Source: Verrucomicrobiota bacterium
Lineage (GTDB): Bacteria; Verrucomicrobiota; Verrucomicrobiia; Chthoniobacterales; UBA10450
DNA length: 13,683 bases
NCBI GenBank assembly: GCA_003219355.1
Contig: QHOQ01000090.1
Span: 1-13,683 of the forward strand
Direction of reading: 5' to 3'
Made by a program: the position numbers and the translations under genes. Positions 1-7,043 of the stretch are shown here, piece by piece. The notes beneath the pieces are model-generated. The model was not told where the DNA came from, did not search any database, and saw only the letters and a list, made by a program, of their open reading frames with translations. Each line of letters starts with the position of its first letter. Positions within the stretch are counted from its first letter, which is position 1.

Positions 1-6
1 CTGTTT

Positions 7-501
7 TCACTTTGGCACTCGCTGGGCGATTACCGCATCGGTCTGCTTTTTTCGAAACGCTTCCAGTTTCTTGCGGACCCCATCATCGGAAACCGCAAGA
101 ATACTGACCGCGAGCAGCCCCGCGTTCTTGGCGCCGGACGCGCCAATTGCGAGTGCGCCGACGGGAACGCCTCCCGGCATTTGTGCTATGGAAAGAAGCG
201 AGTCGAGTCCTTGTAGTGCTTTGGATTGAATGGGAACGCCGAGCACGGGCAACCAGGTATGCGCAGCAATCGCGCCGGCGAGGTGCGCCGCACCACCTGC
301 GCCGGCGATAATCACCCTCAATCCGCGAGCGGCGGCAGTTCGAGCGAAGTCAGCCGTCGCTTCAGGGCTGCGATGGGCAGAAAGAATTTTATGTTCGTTA
401 GGCACCGCGAGTTCATCGAGAAGTTCGACTGAATAGCGCATGGTTTCCCAATCCGAGATGCTGCCCATAACAACGGCGACTAGTGGCGACGACTTCGGCA
501 T
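7..501 (-). CDS. purE: N5-carboxyaminoimidazole ribonucleotide mutase (PurE, class I)
   Basis: PurE moves the carboxyl group of N5-CAIR to C4, giving CAIR in de novo purine synthesis in the cytoplasm. From the ATG at 501 the product is 164 aa, the usual length for bacterial PurE. Family signatures are in place: GSISD at residues 13-17 (phosphate/CAIR binding), SAHRSP at 41-46 with the catalytic-type histidine H43, and the GAGGAAHL loop at 67-74. The open frame runs upstream to an ATG at 591, but those extra 30 codons translate a hairpin repeat (510-560) and have no PurE counterpart, so I start at 501. No Shine-Dalgarno sequence precedes this ATG. The gene is divergent from aroK. PurK is not in the window, so its partner must lie elsewhere. 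Family assignment is secure; the exact start is slightly less so. Confidence 0.95.
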   Translation of the reverse strand: MPKSSPLVAVVMGSISDWETMRYSVELLDELAVPNEHKILSAHRSPEATADFARTAAARGLRVIIAGAGGAAHLAGAIAAHTWLPVLGVPIQSKALQGLDSLLSIAQMPGGVPVGALAIGASGAKNAGLLAVSILAVSDDGVRKKLEAFRKKQTDAVIAQRVPK

Positions 502-509
502 ACGTGATT

Positions 510-560
510 GTAGGGCGTTTCTGCGAAACGCCAAACATGGCGCCTGCACAGACGCCCTAC
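510..560. repeat. BIME-like pair of inverted REP-type hairpins with GTAG heads
   Basis: On the plus strand GTAG (510-513) leads straight into a perfect 7-bp stem (514-520 with 526-532, loop 521-525). After a 6-nt spacer comes a second hairpin (539-545 with 550-556, one mismatch), followed by CTAC at 557-560, which is GTAG on the minus strand. Two inverted hairpins, each with an outward GTAG, is the layout of REP/BIME elements mobilised by RAYT (TnpA_REP) enzymes in other bacteria. No RAYT gene is in the window. The element sits 9 nt upstream of the purE start, inside its probable leader. Confidence 0.75.
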
Positions 561-605
561 AGACATCAATCCTTTCATTGTCGATGTTCAATCGGATATT
601 GCGAC

Positions 606-1136
606 GTGGCTCCCGCGAGGTCTATCGTGCTTATCGGTTTTATGGGGACTGGGAAGTCTCTCGTCGGAAAAATTTTGGAACGGCAAACGGGATTTCGCCG
701 GTTCGATACGGATGAAATCATTTCCCAAAAACTGAAGATGCCAATCGACGCGATTTTTTCGACCCAGGGCGAGGAAAGCTTTCGCGAGTTCGAAACAGAA
801 ACATTGCGCTCTCTATCCATGGAGGAACCGGCGATAATCGTAACCGGTGGCGGCACCGTCCTCCGTCCGGAGAATGTCGATCTTTTACGCCAAATGGGGA
901 CAGTCGTCTGGCTCGATGCGGACGAGGCGACGCTTCGGGCGCGCATACATCGCTTGAGCGATCGCCCGCTATTGCGGACAGCGAATCCCGAAGCGAGTTT
1001 ATCGGAATTACTAGAGGCGCGTAAACCGCGTTATAACAGTGCAGCCGATTTGCGAGTGGACACTGCGAAAAACAATCCCGAGGAAATTGCGGAATTGATT
1101 TTAAAAAACATCAGAGACTTACCTGTCGGAGAATGA
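606..1136 (+). CDS. aroK: Shikimate kinase
   Basis: The enzyme phosphorylates shikimate at the 3-hydroxyl with ATP, the fifth step of the shikimate pathway to aromatic amino acids. I choose the GTG at 606, giving 176 aa, the normal size for AroK. Residues counted from there: Walker A GFMGTGKS at 11-18; the FDTDEII segment with D34 and D36 (Mg and shikimate binding); R60 in an FREFE segment matching the shikimate-binding arginine; the GGG motif at 81-83; and the lid motif with DRPLL around 119-123. The frame is open back to 483, but that extension reads through the hairpin repeat at 510-560 and lies outside the kinase fold. The stop overlaps the start of queG (ATGA), implying cotranscription and translational coupling. 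The start codon is the only uncertain point. Confidence 0.93.
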   Translation: MAPARSIVLIGFMGTGKSLVGKILERQTGFRRFDTDEIISQKLKMPIDAIFSTQGEESFREFETETLRSLSMEEPAIIVTGGGTVLRPENVDLLRQMGTVVWLDADEATLRARIHRLSDRPLLRTANPEASLSELLEARKPRYNSAADLRVDTAKNNPEEIAELILKNIRDLPVGE

Positions 1137-2230
1137 GTGTGATACCCGAGACCACCAACACGGTACCGCAAATATCGGGCGACGAATTGAAAAAAGAGCT
1201 TGTTGGCTATGCGCGCAAACTTGGATTCGATTCTTGCCGTGTCGCCGATTGTGCTGTCCCGCTGCATGCAGACGAGTTTCGCAACTGGCTGCGCGAAGGT
1301 GCGGCTGGAGAAATGAATTACATGGAGCGCGGCGAAGAAAAACGCTGTGACCCGCAGAAAGTTTTGGCGGGCGCGCGGTCGGTTATTGTTTTGGCGCTTA
1401 ATTATTGGCAAGGCGGACACTCAAAAACGCAAAATAATGAAGCTACCGGCAGAATCGCGCGTTACGCATGGGGCGATGATTATCATGAGCTTATAAAGGC
1501 GAAGCTGAAAAAGATCGACAATCTCCTTCGCGAGTTTGGTGGCACACAGAAATTGTATGTTGATACCGGCCCGATTTTGGAGCGCGATCATGCTGCTCAA
1601 GCCGGCATCGGCTGGCACGGCAAAAGCACGATGCTGATCGATCGCCGACTGGGTACCTGGTTCTTTCTCGGTGAAGTTCTAACCACGATCGAGTTACCAC
1701 CGGATTCTCCACAACGGGATCGTTGCGGAACATGCGAGCGTTGCATCACAGCTTGTCCCACCGGTGCAATTACCGCTCCGCATCGCTTGGATGCGCGGCG
1801 TTGTATTTCGTATCTTACGATCGAGCTCAAAGGTGCCATTCCCCTGGAGTTTCGGCCGCTTATCGGAAACCGGATTTTTGGCTGCGATGATTGCCTCGAT
1901 GCGTGCCCTTGGAACCGCTTTGCCCAAACATCGCGCGAAACTGCGTTCTCAGCGCGCAAAGCCACGACTGGCATTTTGCTCCGAGACTATTTAAAATTGA
2001 ATGAAGCAGAATTTCGCGCGCTGTTCAGAGATTCTCCGATAAAGCGGATTAAACGACGCGGTTTTTTACGCAATGTCTGCGTTGCCTTGGGCAACGTGGG
2101 TGGTTCAGCTGATTTGCCGGCGCTGAGACGCGCGGCATCGGATCCGGATAAATTGATTGCTGAGCATGCTGCCTGGGCAATCGCGCGGATTCAACAGCGG
2201 TGCGGCGCGCAAATGTCAAAAGTTCGTTGA
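1133..2230 (+). CDS. queG: Epoxyqueuosine reductase
   Basis: QueG reduces epoxyqueuosine to queuosine at the wobble base of tRNAs with GUN anticodons, using cobalamin and two [4Fe-4S] clusters. The 365-aa length fits the family. D144 lies in the DTGPILER segment, matching the conserved active-site aspartate. The cluster ligands are plain: C198, C201, C204 and C208 in a CxxCxxCxxxCP motif, then C224, then C251, C254 and C258 in a second CxxCxxxCPW motif. The C-terminal part (about 320-357) is alanine-rich and helical, fitting the HEAT-like tRNA-binding tail. The ATG overlaps the aroK stop by ATGA. The other queuosine genes (queA, tgt, queCDEF) are not here, so the link to aroK is likely only one of cotranscription. 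An iron-sulfur protein of another kind is unlikely given the combined motifs. Confidence 0.95.
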   Translation: MSVIPETTNTVPQISGDELKKELVGYARKLGFDSCRVADCAVPLHADEFRNWLREGAAGEMNYMERGEEKRCDPQKVLAGARSVIVLALNYWQGGHSKTQNNEATGRIARYAWGDDYHELIKAKLKKIDNLLREFGGTQKLYVDTGPILERDHAAQAGIGWHGKSTMLIDRRLGTWFFLGEVLTTIELPPDSPQRDRCGTCERCITACPTGAITAPHRLDARRCISYLTIELKGAIPLEFRPLIGNRIFGCDDCLDACPWNRFAQTSRETAFSARKATTGILLRDYLKLNEAEFRALFRDSPIKRIKRRGFLRNVCVALGNVGGSADLPALRRAASDPDKLIAEHAAWAIARIQQRCGAQMSKVR

Positions 2231-2343
2231 ATCCAAAGCGCCGGTTGGCTGCATCTCATTGTCGATCTTGTGAACCGTTTCGCTTTGCAAAGGTCTAAAC
2301 TGAGACAATTTCTGACGACTGCCTCGCACCTAACGAGCATCCT

Positions 2344-3676
2344 ATGCATCAAACTTTGAAAACGCCCCGAGTTGCGCCGGAAGTCGCGAAGAAACGTCGC
2401 TCGCGCCGCAAGCGCTATATCATTTTCGCCTCCATTGGTCTGATATTGCTTTTGATCATTGCTTCAGTTATCGCCAGCAAACGCGAGAAACCGATCCCAG
2501 TAACTACCGAGAAAGCGGTCCGCAAAACCATTCTTCAGACCGTTTCCGCCACTGGGAAGGTGCAACCCGAAACCGAGGTGAAGATTTCACCGGAAGTGGC
2601 GGGCGAGATCATTGATTTGCCGGTCGAAGATCGTGCGGATAAAGCCCGATTCCTACAAGGCCCTGCTCGAGCAACAGGAAGCGGCGATCAGCGCGGCGAA
2701 GGCAACCAATCTGCAGCAAAAAGCGACAATGATGAAGACCGAGCAGGACCTCAAACGGGCCGAGGACTTGTTCAACAAGAAGTTGATTTCAGTGCAAGAA
2801 TACAACGCCGCGGAAGCAGCCAACGATGTGGCAAAAAACACTTATGAAAGCTCGCTCCATGAAATCGAGCGCGCGCAAGCGGGTTCGAGTCAGGCGCGCG
2901 ATCAACTTTCGAAGACAACGGTTTATTCGCCGATCGATGGGACAGTGACGATTTTGAACAGCAAACTGGGCGAACGCATCGTAGCGACGGGACAATTCGC
3001 GGGAACGGAAGTGATGCGGGTGGCCGATCTCGGCCACATGGAAGCGCGCGTGGACGTGAACGAGAACGACGTCGTAAACGTAAAAATTAACGACAAGGCC
3101 AGCGTGAAGATCGACGCGTACGGTGACCGGAAGTTTCACGGCACCGTTTATCAGATTGCGAACACAGGAAAGACGACCGGCGCAGGGACGCAGGAGGAAG
3201 TAACCAACTTTGAGGTAAAAATTCGCATCGACGATCACGATGTGACATTGAAACCGGGGCTAAGTTGCACGGCCGATATCGAAACGAACATGGTGAAGGA
3301 CGTGGTGGCCGTGCCGATACAGGCCGTAACGATTCGGACCGGCGACAGCAACTTGAGTCCAGAGGAGATCGAAAAGAAAAAGCAGAAGACTGCGCAGCGA
3401 GACAAAGGCAACAACAGCGCAGATTACGTTAACGAGCGCCAGGAAAAGGCGACACAGAAAGAGGAGCACGGAAAAATTGCCAAGGTTGTGTTTCTAAAAA
3501 AAGGCAGCAAGGCCCAGATGGTGAAGGTAACGACCGGGATCTCGGACGACACTTACATGGAGATCAAGAGCGGCGTGCAACCGGGTGACGAAGTAGTCGC
3601 CGGCAGTTACAGCGCGATCAGCCGCAAATTAAAGCATGGCGCCAAACTTACTTACGATAAGGAAGCAACGAAATAG
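2344..3676 (+). pseudogene. MacA/HlyD-type membrane fusion protein, frameshifted
   Basis: This would be the periplasmic adaptor of the ABC exporter encoded directly downstream. The first frame (from ATG 2344) has a basic N-terminus, a membrane anchor at residues 25-44, and the start of the lipoyl domain (VSATGKVQPE... SPEVAGEIIDLPV). Around 2626-2632 homology jumps to another frame, resuming as IVRIKPDSYK. This frame stays open to 3676 through the coiled-coil hairpin (roughly 2650-2900), the second lipoyl half (YSPIDGTV), the beta-barrel (MRVADLGHMEARVDVNENDVV) and the membrane-proximal domain. The usual turn and VKKGDL-like segment between LPV and the resumed frame is missing, so about 29 nt seem to be lost. 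No stop appears in the downstream frame, so the lesion is recent or a sequence error. A lysine/glutamate-rich stretch (3347-3475) interrupts the C-terminal domain. Family certain; broken state seen in this sequence only. Confidence 0.85.
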
Positions 3677-3705
3677 TCGAGCGGCGGGACGCGCGCGAGT
3701 GTTTG

Positions 3706-4458
3706 ATGGACAAGCTCAACTCTGATGTGACTCGACCACGGGGTCCCGTTGTCATCGATATCGAGAGCATCACCAAGGACTACGTGATGGGCGAAGAAAT
3801 CGTGCGCGCTTTGCGCGGGGTCTCGCTTCAAATTCGCCACAACGAATACGTCGCGATCATGGGGCCAAGCGGCAGCGGCAAATCGACGCTCATGAACATG
3901 TTTGGTTGCCTCGACACACCCACTTCAGGACGTTACGAGTTTAACGGCGAGGACGTAGCGGCCATGAACGATGACGAACTCGCGGCGATTCGAAATCGCC
4001 AAATCGGCTTCGTTTTTCAAACATTTAACTTGCTCCCGCGCTCCACCAGTCTGCGCAATGTTGAGCTCCCACTCATCTACGCGGGAATGGATCCGGAAGC
4101 GCGCGTAGAACGCGCGACCCAGGTGCTTGTCGATGTTGGCTTGGGCGACCGCATCCATCATAAACCAAACGAATTGTCCGGGGGTCAGCGCCAGCGCGTG
4201 GCCATCGCCCGCGCGCTAGTGAACAACCCTTCGATAATTCTGGCAGACGAACCAACTGGCGATCTCGATTCCAAGACCGGCGAAGAAATAATGGCGCTGC
4301 TCGAAGATCTGTATTCTCGCGGCAACACTATCATTCTCGTGACGCACGAGCGCGACATCGCGCGCCACGCACGACGGACAGTGCATTTGCGTGACGGTAT
4401 TATCGAAAGCGACGAAGTTGACGTGATACCGGCGATGGAAGCGATCGCGGCAAGCTAA
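3706..4458 (+). CDS. MacB/LolD-type ABC transporter ATPase
   Basis: This is the cytoplasmic ATP-hydrolysing subunit of the exporter formed with the two permeases downstream. From the ATG at 3706 it is 250 aa. All ABC motifs are intact: Walker A GPSGSGKST at 53-61, Q-loop Q105, signature LSGGQ at 157-161, Walker B ILADE at 178-182 followed by the D-loop DLD, and H-loop H214. GDLDSKTGEEIM after Walker B is typical of the MacB/LolD/FtsE-like branch. A TTG lies one codon upstream (3703), but the ATG is the better start. It begins 30 nt after the fusion-protein stop and ends 8 nt before the first permease, so it is in one operon with them. MacB of E. coli carries ATPase and permease in one chain; here they are separate. 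The substrate cannot be read from the sequence. Confidence 0.93.
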   Translation: MDKLNSDVTRPRGPVVIDIESITKDYVMGEEIVRALRGVSLQIRHNEYVAIMGPSGSGKSTLMNMFGCLDTPTSGRYEFNGEDVAAMNDDELAAIRNRQIGFVFQTFNLLPRSTSLRNVELPLIYAGMDPEARVERATQVLVDVGLGDRIHHKPNELSGGQRQRVAIARALVNNPSIILADEPTGDLDSKTGEEIMALLEDLYSRGNTIILVTHERDIARHARRTVHLRDGIIESDEVDVIPAMEAIAAS

Positions 4459-4466
4459 GATCGACA

Positions 4467-5717
4467 ATGAAACGTTTTCGCTACGAGCTAGGCGAAAGCT
4501 GGAAGATCGCTGTAGCGCAAATGCGCTCGAACATGACGCGGTCCACTCTTACCGCGCTCGGCGTCATCATTGGCATCGTGGCCGTAACGTTGATGGGCAC
4601 TGCTATTGGGGGAATTCAAGTCGGGTTCGACAAGAGCATGGCGATCTTCGGCGATGACGTTCTCTACGTCGGACAATGGCCGTGGAAAAATGTGGACGAC
4701 TGGTGGAATTATCGCGACCGCAAGAAGATCAAGACAGAATACGCGGAGGGGCTTAACCGCATGATCGCGATGACGCCGAACTCGAATCTTGCCATTGCGA
4801 TTCCGACCTCCAGTGTTTATCGCAGCGTCAAATACCAGGACAGCGAAGTGAACAACGTTTTGGTTCGCGGCACGGTCTCGGATTATATCATCACCTCGAC
4901 ATTTGATTTCAAAGAAGGTCGCTTCTTCAACGAACTAGAATCTCGCAACGGCGCCAACGTCTGCGTGATTGGTTACGATGTGGCCGATGCACTTTTCCCG
5001 TCTGCCAGTCCGATTGACAAATCGGTCCTCATCAACGGTCAGCCATTCAAAGTCGTCGGCGTGATTTCGCGGCAAGGCTCGTTTCTTGGACTCTTCAGTC
5101 TCGATTCAATCGTAGTAATGCCGCTGCCCGCCTTTCAGAAATATTTCACGGCTAAAAGCGAAGCGGAAGTTCTCGTGAAAGTGAAAGACAAGACCAAGCT
5201 CGCCGACGCGAAAGACGAGCTCGCCGGATTGATGCGGCGCGTGCGCGGACTGCCGCCGGAAAAGAAAGACGACTTCAGCATCAACGAACAACAGGCATTG
5301 AAGAGCACACTTGATCCGATCAAGGATTCAATCGCCATCGCGGGACTTTTCATTACTGGTCTTTCGCTTTTCGTTGGGGCGATCGGGATCATGAACATTA
5401 CTTTCGTGAGCGTAAAAGAACGGACGAAAGAAATCGGCACGCGCAAAGCGCTCGGGGCGCGTAGACGAACCATCTTGTTGCAGTTTCTGATTGAATCGAC
5501 TGCACTCTGTTTTCTTGGTGGTTTTATCGGACTCGCCTTCGCTTATGTAATGTGCTTCGGAATCGGCAAGGCCTTTCCGTTTTTTCCGATTCACTTTTCA
5601 TTTGGCCTCGTCCTCGCCGGCATGATCGTGTCCGTGATGACCGGCTTGATTTGGGGATTCGCGCCGGCGTGGACGGCGTCACGTCTTGATCCGGTAACGG
5701 CTCTGCGATACGAATGA
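4467..5717 (+). CDS. MacB/FtsX-type ABC permease, first copy
   Basis: An inner-membrane permease of the MacB family, 416 aa. It has the expected topology: one N-terminal membrane segment (about 27-48), a large periplasmic domain (about 50-285), then three C-terminal segments (about 289-311, 343-366, 378-402). The FtsX-domain landmark GAIGIMNITFVSVKERTKEIGTRKALGA lies after the second segment (ATPase-coupling region), and the chain ends in the family hallmark RLDPVTALRYE. It lies 8 nt after the ATPase and 20 nt before a second, different permease. These two probably form a heterodimer on a dimer of the ATPase, although two alternative homodimers cannot be excluded. The periplasmic domain is tryptophan- and aromatic-rich near its start (QWPWKNVDDWWNY), a point of difference from the second copy. 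Confidence 0.92.
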   Translation: MKRFRYELGESWKIAVAQMRSNMTRSTLTALGVIIGIVAVTLMGTAIGGIQVGFDKSMAIFGDDVLYVGQWPWKNVDDWWNYRDRKKIKTEYAEGLNRMIAMTPNSNLAIAIPTSSVYRSVKYQDSEVNNVLVRGTVSDYIITSTFDFKEGRFFNELESRNGANVCVIGYDVADALFPSASPIDKSVLINGQPFKVVGVISRQGSFLGLFSLDSIVVMPLPAFQKYFTAKSEAEVLVKVKDKTKLADAKDELAGLMRRVRGLPPEKKDDFSINEQQALKSTLDPIKDSIAIAGLFITGLSLFVGAIGIMNITFVSVKERTKEIGTRKALGARRRTILLQFLIESTALCFLGGFIGLAFAYVMCFGIGKAFPFFPIHFSFGLVLAGMIVSVMTGLIWGFAPAWTASRLDPVTALRYE

Positions 5718-5737
5718 GTGTCTAACGCCAGATCGCC

Positions 5738-6979
5738 ATGGTATTTCGGGAAATCATAGCGATGGCTTTGAGTTCGTTAGGCGCAAACAAATTGCGCGCT
5801 GCCCTGACGATGACCGGCATTACCATTGGCGTGTTCTCGATCATTTCGGTAATGACAGCGATCGGCGCGCTGCAGAATTCGATCGAGAGTGGAATAAGCT
5901 TTCTGGGATCAAACGTCTTTCAGTTCGCAAAATATCCGGTGAGTATCGACGCGGGTGGCGAAACGAAGAAAAAATATCAGAATCGACGCAACGTCACCTA
6001 TCGGCAGGCGCTGCACTACTACGAGTTAATGCAGGGCGATGCGGCAGAGATTTGCCTCAAGTGCTTTGGTCGCGATCTAAAAGGGCAAGCGGTTTACAAC
6101 GGCGTGAAGACGACGCCGAGTCTCGAGGTCGTCGGGACAAATCGAAGCTTTCTCACGGCGAATGCTTACACGCTCGGTTATGGCCGCAACCTAACCGACG
6201 AAGATGTCGATTTTTCACGCAACGTCATTGTCGTCGGAAAGACGATCGAAAAGCGATTGTTTCCGCACGAGTCACCGATCGGCAAAGTCATCCGGATGAG
6301 TGGACACATCTACACTGTCATCGGTGTGTTCGCGGAAAAAGGCACCTCCTTCGGGCAAAGTCAGGACGATATTTGCATAATGCCCATTACCAGGTTTTTT
6401 GAGAATTACGGCGAGGCCAATCGCACGGTGAACATCGCCACCCAGCCATTTTCGACCGAGCTTTACAACCGGACATTGGATAAAGGGATTAGCGCCATGC
6501 GAATTGCGCGCGGTCTTAATGCTGATGAGGAAAACGATTTCGAAATCTACACCAACGATTCGCTCAAGAGCGCTTTCGCCTCCGTGGCCGGCGTGGTGCG
6601 CATCGGCGCGTTCGTAATCAGTTTCATTGCGCTCGTGGCCGCCGGCATCGGTATTATGAACATAATGCTAGTGAGCGTAACCGAACGAACAAAAGAAATC
6701 GGCGTCCGCAAATCAATCGGGGCGCGCAGTCGCGATATCTTGCGGCAATTTTTAACCGAAGCGGTTTTTATCTCGGAAGCAGGCGGAATCCTGGGGATTA
6801 TTCTCGGCGTGATTGGCGGCGATTTACTCGCTGTGTGGCTAAAAGTGGACATTATTTTCCCCTACGGCTGGGCGCTTGCCGGGCTGCTCGTCTGCTCGGC
6901 AATCGGAATTGGCTTTGGTCTTTACCCGGCCTACCGGGCAGCCGCCCTCGATCCGATCGAGGCACTGCGTTACGAATAA
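5738..6979 (+). CDS. MacB/FtsX-type ABC permease, second copy
   Basis: A second MacB-family permease of 413 aa with the same plan: N-terminal membrane segment at about 22-44, periplasmic domain to about 282, and three C-terminal segments at about 288-313, 342-367 and 376-400. The coupling region GIGIMNIMLVSVTERTKEIGVRKSIGA and the terminal ALDPIEALRYE match the first copy closely. The periplasmic domains differ much more: this one carries two nearby cysteines (EICLKCFG), which could form a disulfide. It is the last gene of the operon, and a pair of strong hairpins (6991-7032) follows 11 nt after the stop. The two permeases look like an old tandem duplication that has diverged. The start ATG at 5738 gives the usual short cytoplasmic N-terminus. 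Confidence 0.92.
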   Translation: MVFREIIAMALSSLGANKLRAALTMTGITIGVFSIISVMTAIGALQNSIESGISFLGSNVFQFAKYPVSIDAGGETKKKYQNRRNVTYRQALHYYELMQGDAAEICLKCFGRDLKGQAVYNGVKTTPSLEVVGTNRSFLTANAYTLGYGRNLTDEDVDFSRNVIVVGKTIEKRLFPHESPIGKVIRMSGHIYTVIGVFAEKGTSFGQSQDDICIMPITRFFENYGEANRTVNIATQPFSTELYNRTLDKGISAMRIARGLNADEENDFEIYTNDSLKSAFASVAGVVRIGAFVISFIALVAAGIGIMNIMLVSVTERTKEIGVRKSIGARSRDILRQFLTEAVFISEAGGILGIILGVIGGDLLAVWLKVDIIFPYGWALAGLLVCSAIGIGFGLYPAYRAAALDPIEALRYE

Positions 6980-6990
6980 TGTGCTGTTGG

Positions 6991-7036
6991 GGTCGGCGCG
7001 CTGCGCCGACCGGACGCCGCAGCGCGGCGTCCCTAC
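6991..7036. repeat. REP-like double hairpin in a convergent gene junction
   Basis: Two adjacent hairpins: 6991-6998 pairs with 7004-7011 (8 bp, 5-nt loop) and 7012-7020 pairs perfectly with 7024-7032 (9 bp, 3-nt loop). On the minus strand GTAG (7036-7033) leads directly into the second hairpin, as at the 510-560 element, and GTAGGG heads both. The element fills most of the 64 bp between the converging stop codons of the second permease and purB. No U-run follows, so it is not a textbook intrinsic terminator, but such stable stems may stop or protect both transcripts. Confidence 0.75.
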
Positions 7037-7043
7037 CTAATCC

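Noticed and set aside
502..591. N-terminal extension of the purE frame
   Set aside because: It also translates the hairpin repeat; PurE proteins start close to the ATG at 501.
483..605. N-terminal extension of the aroK frame
   Set aside because: It translates the BIME-like hairpins and adds nothing homologous to shikimate kinase; the GTG at 606 gives the normal length.
2612..2650. Programmed ribosomal frameshift in the fusion protein
   Set aside because: No slippery heptamer or downstream structure at the junction, and conserved residues are missing, which programmed shifting would not cause.
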